NCBI RefSeq assembly: GCF_000739085.1
Contig: NZ_CP009110.1
Coordinates: forward strand, 6,634,001-6,698,000
Length of the DNA stretch: 64,000 nt
Direction: 5' to 3'
From: Amycolatopsis methanolica 239
Lineage (GTDB): Bacteria > Actinomycetota > Actinomycetes > Mycobacteriales > Pseudonocardiaceae
Below the pieces are notes generated by a model. It saw only the letters and a list, made by a program, of their open reading frames with translations, did no database searches and was not told the DNA's origin. A program made the translations under genes and the position numbers. Of this stretch, positions 44,140 through 52,132 are shown one piece after another; position 1 is the stretch's first letter; the number at the start of each line of letters is the position of its first letter.

Positions 44140-44813
44140 GAGCGCACCAGCTCCCCGGCGAGGTAGGCGAGCAGCAGCTTCCGGACGTCGTGGTTGGACT
44201 CCGCGACCTGCGCGGCCAGCTCCAGCGCGTCCGGCTTCGGCGGGTAGGCCGGGTTGGGCAGTGCGATGACGGTCAGCCCGGCGGCCGCGGCAGCGCGGAT
44301 GCCGTTGCTGGAGTCCTCGACCCCCAGGCACTCCTCGCCGCGGAAGCCCAGCCGGGACGCCGCCTCGGCGTAGACGTCCGGGCTCGGCTTGCCGCGCGGC
44401 ACCTCGGCGCTGGACACGGTGGCCGAGAACTCCCCCGTCAGCCCGTGAGTCTCCAGCACCGCGTCGATCACCCGGCGCGCCGCCGAGGACGCGAGCGCGA
44501 CCGGGACGCGGGCCGCCACGTCGCGCACCATCGCGTCGGCGCCGTCGAGCAGCGGGGCCTCGCCGTCGGCGATCGACTTGATCATCCCGTCGACCACGGC
44601 CTTCTCGACCTGCTCCGGGGTCTCCGGGGTCCCGCTGCGCTCCGCCAGGTACGCGGCCCACTCGGGCGCGCTCATGCCCTGGACGGTGGCGGTGTCGGCG
44701 GCCGTCCACTCGACACCGTAGGCCGCCGCGTAGGCGACCCAGTTCTCCTCCCAGAGGTGTTCACTCTCGACCAGGACACCGTCGAGGTCGAACACCACCG
44801 CGGCGAAACCCAT
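44136..44813 (-). CDS. HAD-family phosphatase/phosphomutase (beta-PGM-like)
   Basis: This 225-residue protein has the classic HAD motifs FDLDGVLVESEHLWEENW (DxD), ALASSAARRVIDAVL (motif II), PRGKPSPDVYAEAASRLGF (motif III Lys) and GVEDSSNGIRAAAAAGLTV (motif IV), with a C1 helical cap. It resembles sugar-phosphate phosphatases and beta-phosphoglucomutases. It is the first gene of the leftward operon, 23 bp downstream of an operator-like palindrome. It may dephosphorylate a dead-end sugar phosphate. Confidence 0.87.
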   Translation of the reverse strand: MGFAAVVFDLDGVLVESEHLWEENWVAYAAAYGVEWTAADTATVQGMSAPEWAAYLAERSGTPETPEQVEKAVVDGMIKSIADGEAPLLDGADAMVRDVAARVPVALASSAARRVIDAVLETHGLTGEFSATVSSAEVPRGKPSPDVYAEAASRLGFRGEECLGVEDSSNGIRAAAAAGLTVIALPNPAYPPKPDALELAAQVAESNHDVRKLLLAYLAGELVRS

Positions 44814-44836
44814 GCAACAACCCCTTTCACGCCGTT

Positions 44837-44853
44837 GATGTTAAATTAACACC
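44837..44853. promoter_or_regulatory. Operator-like palindrome 1 (candidate DeoR-family site)
   Basis: GATGTTAAATTAACACC contains the perfect palindrome TGTTAA-A-TTAACA. It lies between the divergent HAD operon (start 44813) and the histidine phosphatase gene (start 44882). Read on the minus strand it is GGTGTTAATTTAACATC, sharing GTGTTAATTT with the site at 46302. An AT-rich island in very GC-rich DNA, it is well placed to control both directions. Confidence 0.75.
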
Positions 44854-44881
44854 GCTGCCGAGATTTGTCACGGGAGGTCCA

Positions 44882-45487
44882 ATGGGAACGCGGTTGCTGC
44901 TGGTCCGCCACGGCGAGACCGAATGGCACGCGGAGAACCGCTACGCCGGCACCAGCGAGGTGGGCCTCACCGAGCGGGGCCGCAGGCAGGCCGAAGGGCT
45001 CGCGGCATACCTGAACAGCGCCGGCGAGCCGGTCACCGCGCTCTACCGGTCGCCGCAGGGGCGCGCGCAGGTCACCGCCGAGCCGTCCGCGCGGGCGCTC
45101 GGCCTCGAGCCCGTCGTGCTCGACGAGCTGCGCGAGGTGCACTTCGGGATCGCCGAGGGCAAGGTGCTGTCCGAGCTGGATCCGCAGGTCGTGGCCGCGT
45201 TCCGGGCGGATCCGGTGGCCGGCGCGTTCCCCGGGGCCGAGCCGACGGCCGAGGCCGCGCGCCGGGGAGCGGCGGCGCTGCGCGGCATCGCGAAGCGCGA
45301 GAACGGCGGGCGGGTGCTGGTCGTCGCACACAACACGCTGATCCGGGTCACGCTCTGCGAACTGCTCGGCATCCCGGTCCGCGACTACCGCCGCGTGTTC
45401 CCGCGCCTGGAGAACGCGGCCATCACCGAGATCGGGATCGACGGCGACGCGACGAGCCTGCGGCGCTTCAACCTGCCCACGTCCTAG
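44882..45487 (+). CDS. Histidine phosphatase family protein
   Basis: This 201-residue protein is of the phosphoglycerate mutase-like branch: catalytic LLLVRHGETEWHAENRYAG, the first Arg region YRSPQGRAQVTAEPSARALG, the catalytic Glu in LREVHFGIAEGKVL, and VVAHNTLIRVTLCELLG with the second His. It acts on a small phosphorylated metabolite or as a cofactor-independent phosphatase. It heads the rightward set, 28 bp after the operator-like palindrome, and is followed 10 bp later by the DeoR gene. Confidence 0.88.
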   Translation: MGTRLLLVRHGETEWHAENRYAGTSEVGLTERGRRQAEGLAAYLNSAGEPVTALYRSPQGRAQVTAEPSARALGLEPVVLDELREVHFGIAEGKVLSELDPQVVAAFRADPVAGAFPGAEPTAEAARRGAAALRGIAKRENGGRVLVVAHNTLIRVTLCELLGIPVRDYRRVFPRLENAAITEIGIDGDATSLRRFNLPTS

Positions 45488-45496
45488 CCTTGTCCC

Positions 45497-46285
45497 GTGG
45501 AAGACAAGTCCAGCGGGAGCGCGCGCTCCCGTAACATCCGGCAGCAGCGCATCACCGACTACGTCGTGAAGAAGGGCCAGGCGTCCGCCGCGGAGCTGGC
45601 CGAGCTGACCGGCGTGAGCGTGATGACGGTGCACCGCGACCTGGACGAACTGGCCCGGCGCGGCCTGCTGCGCAAGTACCGCGGCGGGGTCTCCGCGCAG
45701 CCGTCGACGGTGTTCGAGAGCAACACCGAGTACCGGCTCAACGCCCACGTCGAGGCGAAGGCGGCGATCGCCGAGAAGGCGTTGTCGCTGGTCGAGCCCG
45801 GGATGTCGATCCTGCTGGACGACTCGACCACCGCGCTCGCACTGGCCAAGCTGCTGCACCAGGTCACGCCGCTTACCGTGGCGACGAACTACCTGCGGAT
45901 CATCGAGGTGCTCAAGCAGGTCGACGACGTGCGCCTGATCGGGCTCGGCGGCGACTATTCCGCGACCCACGACTCGTTCCTCGGCATGCCCTGCCTGGAG
46001 GCCGTCGAGCGGCTCACCGTTGACGTGACGTTCGTGTCGACCTCGGCGATGAACGCGGAGATGACGTTCCACCAGGAGCCCGAGATCGTCATGGTCAAGC
46101 GGGCGATGCTGGCCAGCGCGGAGATCCGGGTGCTGCTCATGGACTCCAGCAAGATGCCGCGCACCGCGCTGCACCGCCTGGCCGAGATCGAGGACTTCCA
46201 CCACCTCGTGGTCGACTCAGCCGTGTCCGCATACCTGCTCGACCAGTACGAGGACCAGACGAACGTGCTCGTCGCCGAGGTCTGA
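45497..46285 (+). CDS. DeoR/GlpR-family transcriptional regulator
   Basis: This 262-residue protein starts at GTG 45497. The N-terminal winged HTH (about 18-72) has RQQRITDYVVKKGQASAAEL and GVSVMTVHRDLDELARRGLL. The C-terminal domain is the DeoR sensor fold related to ribose-5-phosphate isomerase, with LDDSTTALALAKLL and VLLMDSSKM. DeoR repressors are released by a phosphorylated sugar intermediate. It is the obvious regulator of the surrounding operons through the two GTGTTAATTT boxes. Confidence 0.92.
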   Translation: MEDKSSGSARSRNIRQQRITDYVVKKGQASAAELAELTGVSVMTVHRDLDELARRGLLRKYRGGVSAQPSTVFESNTEYRLNAHVEAKAAIAEKALSLVEPGMSILLDDSTTALALAKLLHQVTPLTVATNYLRIIEVLKQVDDVRLIGLGGDYSATHDSFLGMPCLEAVERLTVDVTFVSTSAMNAEMTFHQEPEIVMVKRAMLASAEIRVLLMDSSKMPRTALHRLAEIEDFHHLVVDSAVSAYLLDQYEDQTNVLVAEV

Positions 46286-46301
46286 TCGCATCACACTCTT
46301 G

Positions 46302-46318
46302 CGTGTTAATTTCACGTG
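46302..46318. promoter_or_regulatory. Operator-like box 2 (candidate DeoR-family site) before MFS-kinase operon
   Basis: CGTGTTAATTTCACGTG shares ten identical bases, GTGTTAATTT, with site 1 read in the same sense. It is an imperfect palindrome with a CGTG/CACG outer arm. It lies about 40 bp upstream of the MFS transporter start. A -10-like TGATAACT at 46324-46331 follows it, so a bound repressor would cover the promoter. Confidence 0.7.
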
Positions 46319-46358
46319 CTCCATGATAACTTGGGTTTCGCACACTCATGGAGGCGTG

Positions 46359-47690
46359 ATGACGCAGACGGCAACATCGAGGTTGTCCCAGCCGGACAGG
46401 GGGTTCGGGGGGCTTCTCGCCAGGTGGGGGCTACCGGCCCCGTTGTTCCTCGGGTACGTCGGCCTGTTGCTGTTCATGGTCGGCGACGGCGTGGAGTCCG
46501 GGTTCATCGCACCGTTCATGGCCGACCACGGCGCCGGGGACGAAATTCACGCGTCCTATGTGATCACCGCGTACGGCGTGGCCGTGATGCTCGCGTCCTG
46601 GCTGTCCGGCGCGTTGTCGGAGCTGTGGGGGCCGCGCCGGGTCATGTGGATCGGCCTGGCGATCTGGCTCGTGTTCGACGTGCTGTTCCTCGCCGTGGCG
46701 GTGCCCAGCGAGAACTACCCGCTGATGCTGATCACCTACGGCATCCGCGGCTTCGGGTACCCGATGTTCGCGTTCGGGTTCCTGGTGTGGATCACGGCGG
46801 TGGCCCCGGTCGCGCGGCTCGGCGCGGCGGTCGGCTGGTTCTACTTCGCGTTCACCGGCGGCCTGCCCACGCTCGGCTCGCTGGTCGCGAGCTTCACCAA
46901 CCCGGCGCTCGGCCACTACGGCACGCTGTGGCTGTCGGTCGGCATCCTGGCCGCGGGCGGTCTGCTGTGCGTGCTCGGGGTTCGGGAGCGCACCGGGTTC
47001 ACGCGGCTCGCGCCGGAGGGCGTCAAGCCGGTGCAGAGCCTGGTGTCCAGCGTGTCGATCGCGTGGAAGAACCCGCGCGTGGGCGTCGGGATGATCGTGC
47101 GGATCATCAACACCGCGCCGGAGTTCGGCATGCTGGTGTTCTTCCCGACGATCTTCGCCGACCAGATCGGGTTCGGCGAGGGCCGATGGCTGCTGCTGGT
47201 GTCGGTCATCTACGGCACGAACATCTTCTTCAACCTGATCTTCGGTGTGGCTTCGGACAGGATCGGCTGGCAGCGCACGATCTTCTGGTTCGGCGCGATC
47301 GGCTGCGCGATCTCGATCCTGCTGCTGTACTTCGTGCCGACGTCGCTGGGCGCGGACTACTACTGGGTGGCTCTGCTCGTGGGCGCGCTGTACGGGGCGA
47401 CGCTGGCCGGGTTCGTGCCGATCTCGGCGCTTTTGCCCTCGCTCGCGCCGGAGAACAAGGGCGGCGCGATGGCGTTGCTGAACCTGGGCGCCGGTGCCGC
47501 CGCGTTCGTCGGACCGGCGATCGTCTCGCTGTTCCTCGGCCCGGCGGGCGCGGCCGGCGTGGTGATCATCTTCGCCGCGCTGTACATCGTGGCGGCTGTG
47601 CTCACCCGGTTCCTGAAGCTGCCGGAGGCCACGCGGAAGGCCATCGACGAGGACGTCAGCTTGCAGGACGTGACGGCGGTCCGCCCGTGA
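46359..47690 (+). CDS. MFS transporter of the RbtT/DalT (polyol permease) type
   Basis: This 443-residue protein has about twelve helices. It shows PLFLGYVGLLLFMVGDGVES, YVITAYGVAVMLASWLSGAL, SELWGPRRVMWIGL, ITYGIRGFGYPMFAFGFLVW, VASDRIGWQRTIFWFG and PISALLPSLAPENKGGAMAL. These are characteristic of the ribitol/arabinitol permease family. Start ATG 46359 follows GGAGGCGTG. Its stop overlaps the next kinase by 4 bp (GTGA), so uptake and phosphorylation are coupled. A polyol or keto-sugar is the likely cargo. Confidence 0.88.
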   Translation: MTQTATSRLSQPDRGFGGLLARWGLPAPLFLGYVGLLLFMVGDGVESGFIAPFMADHGAGDEIHASYVITAYGVAVMLASWLSGALSELWGPRRVMWIGLAIWLVFDVLFLAVAVPSENYPLMLITYGIRGFGYPMFAFGFLVWITAVAPVARLGAAVGWFYFAFTGGLPTLGSLVASFTNPALGHYGTLWLSVGILAAGGLLCVLGVRERTGFTRLAPEGVKPVQSLVSSVSIAWKNPRVGVGMIVRIINTAPEFGMLVFFPTIFADQIGFGEGRWLLLVSVIYGTNIFFNLIFGVASDRIGWQRTIFWFGAIGCAISILLLYFVPTSLGADYYWVALLVGALYGATLAGFVPISALLPSLAPENKGGAMALLNLGAGAAAFVGPAIVSLFLGPAGAAGVVIIFAALYIVAAVLTRFLKLPEATRKAIDEDVSLQDVTAVRP

Positions 47691-49078
47691 CGGTTGTCGG
47701 TGTCGACGTCGCGACCGCGGGGGTGCGTGCCTTCGCGGTCGGCGGCGACGGCTCGGTGCGGGCGACGGCTGCCGAGCCGTTGCCCGCACCGGTCCGGGAC
47801 GAGTCCGGCCGCAGCGAGCAGGACGCGCGGGCGTGGTGGCCCGCGGCGGAGTCGGTGCTGCGGCGGGTGGCCGCGGAGATGGCCGAGCCGGTGCGGGCGG
47901 TCGCGGTGTCGGCCACCTCGGGCACGATCGTCGCGGTCGACTGCCGGGGCGAGCCGCTGGGCCCGGCGCTGATGTACGACGACCGGCGCGGCGCGGACGA
48001 CAACGCGAAGGCGGCGGAGGTGGGCGCGCAGCGGTGGCACGAGCTGGGGATGAGCGTGTCGCCGACGGCGGCGCTGGGCCGGATCAACTGGCTGCGCCGC
48101 GCCTACCCGGATGCCGCCGGTGTCCGGCACACGCCCGACCTGATCGGTGAGAAGCTCCTCGGCCGTCCGGTGGCGACCGACTCCTCGCATGCCCTGAAGA
48201 GCGGGTACGACCCGTTGCGCGAGGAGTGGGCGGCCGAGGTGTTCGACTTCGGGGTGGACTGGCTCCCCGAAGTCGTGCGGCCGACGGCCGTGCTGGGCGA
48301 GTTGCCCCGCCCGGTCGCCGGCCTGCCCCAGGGCTGCCTGGTGGTGGCCGGCATGACCGACGGTTGTGCCGGCCAGCTGGCGACGGGCGCCGTGACGCCG
48401 GGCCGTTTCGCAGGCATCCTCGGCACGACCTACGTGTTGAAGGGCGTGACCGAACACCTGGTGCGAGACCCGTCCGGGGCGATGTACAGCCACCGCCACC
48501 CGGACGGCTGGTGGCTGCCCGGCGGAGCGTCGAACACCGGCGGCGAGGCGGTGGCCGGTGTGCCCAACCTCGCCACGCTGGACGAAGAGGCAGCACGGCG
48601 CGGCCCGGCGCGAGTGGTGGCCTACCCCCTGAAGCGCGCGGGTGAGCGCTTCCCGTTCGTCACGCCCGACGCCCGGGGCTTCGTACTGGGCGAGCCGCGG
48701 GACGAGGTGGAGCTGCACCGCGCCCGCCTGGAGGGCGTCGCCTTCGTGGAGAGGCTGGCGTTGGAGCGGTTGCGTGGGCTGGGGGTGCCCGTGACCGGCC
48801 CGCTGGTGGCCGCGGGCGGGGGCAGCAAGAGTCCGTTGTGGACCCGCATCCGGGCGACGGTCAGCGGAATGGAACTGCGAGTGTCACCCCAAGCCGAAAC
48901 CGGCTACGGAGCAGCGATGCTCGCAGCCGCAGCGGTACTGCCGGGGGGACTGACCGAAGCGGCGGCAATGATCGGCGGAGAAGAATCGGTAGTTGAGCCG
49001 GACGCGGCGGAACAAGAGCCGATGGAAGAGAACTACCAGCGGTTCAAAGAGGAATTGAAGAACCAGGGCTGGCTTTAG
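47687..49078 (+). CDS. FGGY-family carbohydrate kinase (second of two in the locus)
   Basis: This 463-residue kinase starts at GTG 47687. Motifs are VGVDVATAGVRAFAVGGDG, AVSATSGTIVAVD, YDDRRGADDNAK, the FGGY-signature region GCLVVAGMTDGCAGQLATGA and the ATP site VAAGGGSKSPLWTRIRATVS. It is shorter and only distantly like the kinase at 39482, so the locus phosphorylates either two substrates or two positions. Being coupled to the transporter it probably acts on the incoming sugar or polyol. Confidence 0.88.
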   Translation: MTVVGVDVATAGVRAFAVGGDGSVRATAAEPLPAPVRDESGRSEQDARAWWPAAESVLRRVAAEMAEPVRAVAVSATSGTIVAVDCRGEPLGPALMYDDRRGADDNAKAAEVGAQRWHELGMSVSPTAALGRINWLRRAYPDAAGVRHTPDLIGEKLLGRPVATDSSHALKSGYDPLREEWAAEVFDFGVDWLPEVVRPTAVLGELPRPVAGLPQGCLVVAGMTDGCAGQLATGAVTPGRFAGILGTTYVLKGVTEHLVRDPSGAMYSHRHPDGWWLPGGASNTGGEAVAGVPNLATLDEEAARRGPARVVAYPLKRAGERFPFVTPDARGFVLGEPRDEVELHRARLEGVAFVERLALERLRGLGVPVTGPLVAAGGGSKSPLWTRIRATVSGMELRVSPQAETGYGAAMLAAAAVLPGGLTEAAAMIGGEESVVEPDAAEQEPMEENYQRFKEELKNQGWL

Positions 49079-49290
49079 CGGCACACCCGGAAGCCGGGGC
49101 AAGCTGGGTCAGGCGAACCGGAAGCCAGAGGTGCTTTGACAGCCTAACCCGAATACCGGGGCTAGCCTGACAGGCAGAACCGGAAGCCAGGGCTAGCCTG
49201 ACAGGAAGAATCGGACGCCCGGGGCAGGCCCGACTGGCAGAACCGGAGGCCGGGGCGGTTCTAGCAAGCAAATCCGGAAGGCAATCTCTT
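49079..49290. repeat. Degenerate tandem repeat of about 32 nt, 6-7 copies
   Basis: The stretch after the kinase stop consists of imperfect direct copies of a unit close to AACCGGAAGCCAGGGCTAGC followed by CTGACAGGCAG. Copies start near 49085, 49119, 49146, 49180, 49211, 49242 and 49271. The middle copies (49146-49240) are best conserved. No ORF with known motifs covers it. Confidence 0.75.
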
Positions 49291-49352
49291 TCGGCCTAGC
49301 CACCGAAACGCAAGCCAGCGACGCAACGAAACCGACTACCCCAACCAGACCT

Positions 49353-49470
49353 CCCCCGCCCCCGATCCACAGCCGATCTTTAGTCGCCGACCAGGCGTGT
49401 CAAGGTACTCTTTCCCGCCTTGACACACCTGCTCGGCGACTGAAACACAATCAGGCATCGGGGGCGGGGG
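49353..49470. repeat. Large imperfect inverted repeat / hairpin (118 bp)
   Basis: The outer arms CCCCCGCCCCCGAT (49353-49366) and ATCGGGGGCGGGGG (49457-49470) are perfectly complementary. Inside, AGTCGCCGA (49382) pairs with TCGGCGACT (49433), and CAGGCGTGTCAAGG pairs with CCTTGACACACCTG with one mismatch around a 12-nt loop. It has the form of an intergenic palindromic repeat or a structured RNA. Confidence 0.8.
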
Positions 49471-49491
49471 TGGTCGTAAGGTGACCTTGCC

Positions 49492-49528
49492 AGCGCCGTG
49501 AGGCGCTTTTCCCGCGCGACAGCGCGGG
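49492..49528 (+). terminator. Tandem terminator hairpins
   Basis: AGCGCC-gtga-GGCGCT followed by TTTT (49492-49510), then CCCGCGC-gaca-GCGCGGG followed by TTTAAA (49511-49534). They end plus-strand transcription from the transporter-kinase operon and the repeat region. Confidence 0.75.
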
Positions 49529-49618
49529 TTTAAAGATCAAGAGATGTCCTCGCCGGACGGGCAGGCTCCGGGATGACAGAAAAGCACTTCACCTCACCTT
49601 GGGTGGGTGGCTGGGTGC

Positions 49619-49664
49619 AAAAAAAGAAGCGCCGGCGCGCAAAAACGCGCCGACGCCTCTTCAA
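49619..49664 (-). terminator. Rho-independent terminator of the coiled-coil gene
   Basis: On the minus strand AAGAGGCGTCGGCGCGT pairs (with one or two mismatches) with GCGCGCCGGCGCTTCTT around a short T-rich loop and is followed by TTTTTTT. It starts 9 bp after the stop of the 49673 gene. The plus-strand A-run and T-run symmetry suggests it may act in both directions. Confidence 0.85.
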
Positions 49665-49672
49665 AAACCCCG

Positions 49673-50731
49673 TCAGGCGACCGGCGTCCGGTCGTCCGCG
49701 GGAACGAGCGTTTCCAGTGCTTCCTGCAGGGCCGAGTGGGTGGCGGTGAGGCGCTCGGTGACCTCGCGGCGGAACTCGAACGCCTCGGTGCGCGCGTGCT
49801 GCGCCTCGGAGAGCTGGCGCTCCGCGTCGGCGACCAGGGTGCTCGCCCGGGTCTCCGCCTCGGAGGTCTGCTTCGCCAGGCGCGACTCCGTCTCGGCGGT
49901 GATCTTCGCCAGCCGGGTCTCGGTCTCCTCGGTGTCCTTGGCGATCTTCGCCTCGGTGTCGGCGACCAGCTTGGCCAGGCGCTCCTCGGTCTCCCGGGTG
50001 TCCTTCGCCAGGCGCTCCTCGACCTCCTGGGTCTTCCGGGCCAGCGCCGTCTCGACCTCTTCGGTCTTGCGGGCCAGCGCGGTCTCGACCTCTTCGGTCT
50101 TGCGGGCCAGCGCCTCGCCGGTCTCCTGTTCGGCCTTCGCACGCGCTTCGGCGGCTTCGGCGTCCAGGCGGGCGCGCTCCTCGGCGGCCTCCTCGTTCAG
50201 GCGCGCGATCTCGGCGCGGGCCTGCTCCATGAGGTTTTCGTGCTCAGTGGTGAGCGCGGTGTGCCGCTCCTGGAACTCCAGCTCGAGGTCGTCGCGTCGC
50301 TTGGCGAGCTCGGCCTCGCGCTCGGCGACCATCTTGTCGGCGGCCTTGCGGGTGTCCAGGTCGTACTTTTCGGCCGCGGCGCGGATGTCGTCGGCCTGCG
50401 CTTCGGCGCGGTTCTTGAGCTCGGCGATCTCCTCTTCAGCGAGCGTCATCATCGTGCGGACGCGCTCGGTCATCGTCGCGGCGCTCGACGGGTCACTCGC
50501 CATCCGCGACAGCGCCTGCTTGGCCTCGCTCAGCTCCTGCTGGGCGTAGGACAGGGCACGGGTCAGCTCGGCGACCGACGAGAGGGCCTCGTCGCGGGAG
50601 ACGGCCGTCTCCTTGAGCTCGGCGTTCAGCTGGGCGAACTTCTCGTCCACCGGCGGCCGGTCGTAGCCGCGGAACACGAGCGGGAACAGGGGATTACCAG
50701 CGATGGGATCTTGGGACTCGGCAGGAGGCAT
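49673..50731 (-). CDS. DivIVA-like long coiled-coil protein with 11-residue repeats
   Basis: This 352-residue acidic protein begins with a short globular head (NPLFPLVFRGYDRPPVDEKF). The RGYDRxxVD motif is like that of actinobacterial DivIVA-domain proteins. Residues 30-335 are almost wholly heptad/hendecad coiled coil rich in A, E, K and R. In the middle, ALARKTEEVET occurs three times in a row and then degenerates (LAKDTRETEER, LAKDTEETETR, LAKITAETESR). Related proteins (Scy, FilP, Wag31 types) organise polar growth. Function here is inferred from architecture only. Confidence 0.7.
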   Translation of the reverse strand: MPPAESQDPIAGNPLFPLVFRGYDRPPVDEKFAQLNAELKETAVSRDEALSSVAELTRALSYAQQELSEAKQALSRMASDPSSAATMTERVRTMMTLAEEEIAELKNRAEAQADDIRAAAEKYDLDTRKAADKMVAEREAELAKRRDDLELEFQERHTALTTEHENLMEQARAEIARLNEEAAEERARLDAEAAEARAKAEQETGEALARKTEEVETALARKTEEVETALARKTQEVEERLAKDTRETEERLAKLVADTEAKIAKDTEETETRLAKITAETESRLAKQTSEAETRASTLVADAERQLSEAQHARTEAFEFRREVTERLTATHSALQEALETLVPADDRTPVA

Positions 50732-50866
50732 GCGGGCACCTTAGTGCTATTGGACCTGGGTTTCCATACTTTCGGGTGACACATTATCGAAGATCAACTG
50801 AATCCGGTCCGCGCCTCCCGCCAAACGGCTGGGATACGGTTCGGCGGTACTCGCGAGGAGGGGCCG

Positions 50867-52099
50867 GTGCAACTGCAGGAGATCGTGGCCGACCTGGCCG
50901 AACACTGGCCGCTCTACGTCTCGATGCCGTTCATCGCCGCGCTCATCGGCTACGTGACCAAGCGTGTGGCCATCGAGATGATGTTCCGGCCGATCGAGTT
51001 CATCGGGATCCGGCCGTTCCTCGGCTGGCAGGGCGTGCTGCCTGCCAACGCCGAGCGCATGGCGGCCACCGCCACCGACATGCTCACGAACAACCTGGTC
51101 GACCCGAAAGAGATCTTCGCCAGGCTCGACCCGGACCAGCTCGCCAAGGAGATCGAGCAACCGCTCCTGCAGGTGGTCGAGGAGATCACCGAAGAGGTCA
51201 TGGAGCAGTACCAGCCGCGCCTGTGGGAGGCACTGCCGAGCGGCGCGAAGGAACTGCTGCTGCGCCGCGTCCAGGCCGAGGCCCCCAAGGTGATCGCGAA
51301 GATCATGCGGGAGCTGTCGGACAACATCGAGGACGTCCTCGACCTCAAGAACATGGTCATCACCAACCTGGTGCGCGACAAGAGCCTCCTCAACCGGCTC
51401 ATCCGGGACATCTCACGACCCGAGATGCGGTTCATCGCGAATTCCGGGCTGGTGTTCGGCTTCGCCCTCGGGTGCGTCCAGCTGCTCGTGTGGGCGCTGA
51501 CCAAGTCGCCGATCGTGATGCCGCTGTTCGGCCTCGGCATCGGCTGGTTCACCGACTGGCTCGCCCTCAAGATGATCTTCCTGCCGCGTGAGCCGCGCGA
51601 GTTCTTCGGCCTCTACACCTGGCAGGGCGTGTTCCAGAAGCGCCGCGACCAGGTGGCCGCCGACTACGGCGACATGATCGCCCGCGAGATCATCACCATC
51701 CCGAACCTGCTGGAAGCCATCCTCAAGGGCCCGAAGGCCGACCGGCTGTTCCACCTGATCGGCCGCGAGGTGCAGCGGACCATCGACGTGCAGGCCGGCG
51801 TCGTGAAACCGCTCGTCGCGGCCGCGGTGGGCACGCGCAAGTGGCAGGAGATGAAGCAGGCCGCGGCGCTCAAGGCGGCGGAGCGGGTGCCGGACACCAT
51901 CCGGTACGCCGAGGAGTACGCGGTCAACGCCCTGGACGTGCGGAACACGATCGTCGACCGCATGCGGCAGCTGTCCCCGATCGAGTTCGAGGAGCTGCTG
52001 CGGCCCGCGTTCCGGCAGGACGAGTGGAAGTTGATCGCCGTCGGTGCGATCATCGGCGGGCTCGTGGGTGAGCTCCAGGCGATCCTGCTCCTCCACTAA
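50867..52099 (+). CDS. DUF445 family membrane protein, copy 1
   Basis: This 410-residue protein starts at GTG 50867 behind GAGGAGGGGCC. It has one hydrophobic segment near residues 17-32 (MPFIAALIGYVTKRVAIEMM), two around 195-245 (VFGFALGCVQLLVWALT, PLFGLGIGWFTDWLALKMIF), and a C-terminal helix (LIAVGAIIGGLVGELQAILL). Between them are long soluble helical regions. The motif GYVTNxxAIxMMFRP is the DUF445 hallmark and occurs twice, around both membrane regions. Function is unknown. A second copy follows. Confidence 0.88.
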   Translation: MQLQEIVADLAEHWPLYVSMPFIAALIGYVTKRVAIEMMFRPIEFIGIRPFLGWQGVLPANAERMAATATDMLTNNLVDPKEIFARLDPDQLAKEIEQPLLQVVEEITEEVMEQYQPRLWEALPSGAKELLLRRVQAEAPKVIAKIMRELSDNIEDVLDLKNMVITNLVRDKSLLNRLIRDISRPEMRFIANSGLVFGFALGCVQLLVWALTKSPIVMPLFGLGIGWFTDWLALKMIFLPREPREFFGLYTWQGVFQKRRDQVAADYGDMIAREIITIPNLLEAILKGPKADRLFHLIGREVQRTIDVQAGVVKPLVAAAVGTRKWQEMKQAAALKAAERVPDTIRYAEEYAVNALDVRNTIVDRMRQLSPIEFEELLRPAFRQDEWKLIAVGAIIGGLVGELQAILLLH

Positions 52100-52132
52100 T
52101 CTCGCGGCCAGGATCTACGAGGGGGTGGCCGG

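Noticed and set aside
38835-44813. Dihydroxyacetone/glycerol utilisation operon
   Set aside because: No glycerol dehydrogenase, glycerol facilitator or phosphotransferase (DhaM) is present; the RpiB isomerase and FGGY kinases do not fit.
49079-49290. CRISPR array
   Set aside because: The units abut each other and vary along their whole length, with no conserved repeat and unique spacers, and no cas genes are nearby.
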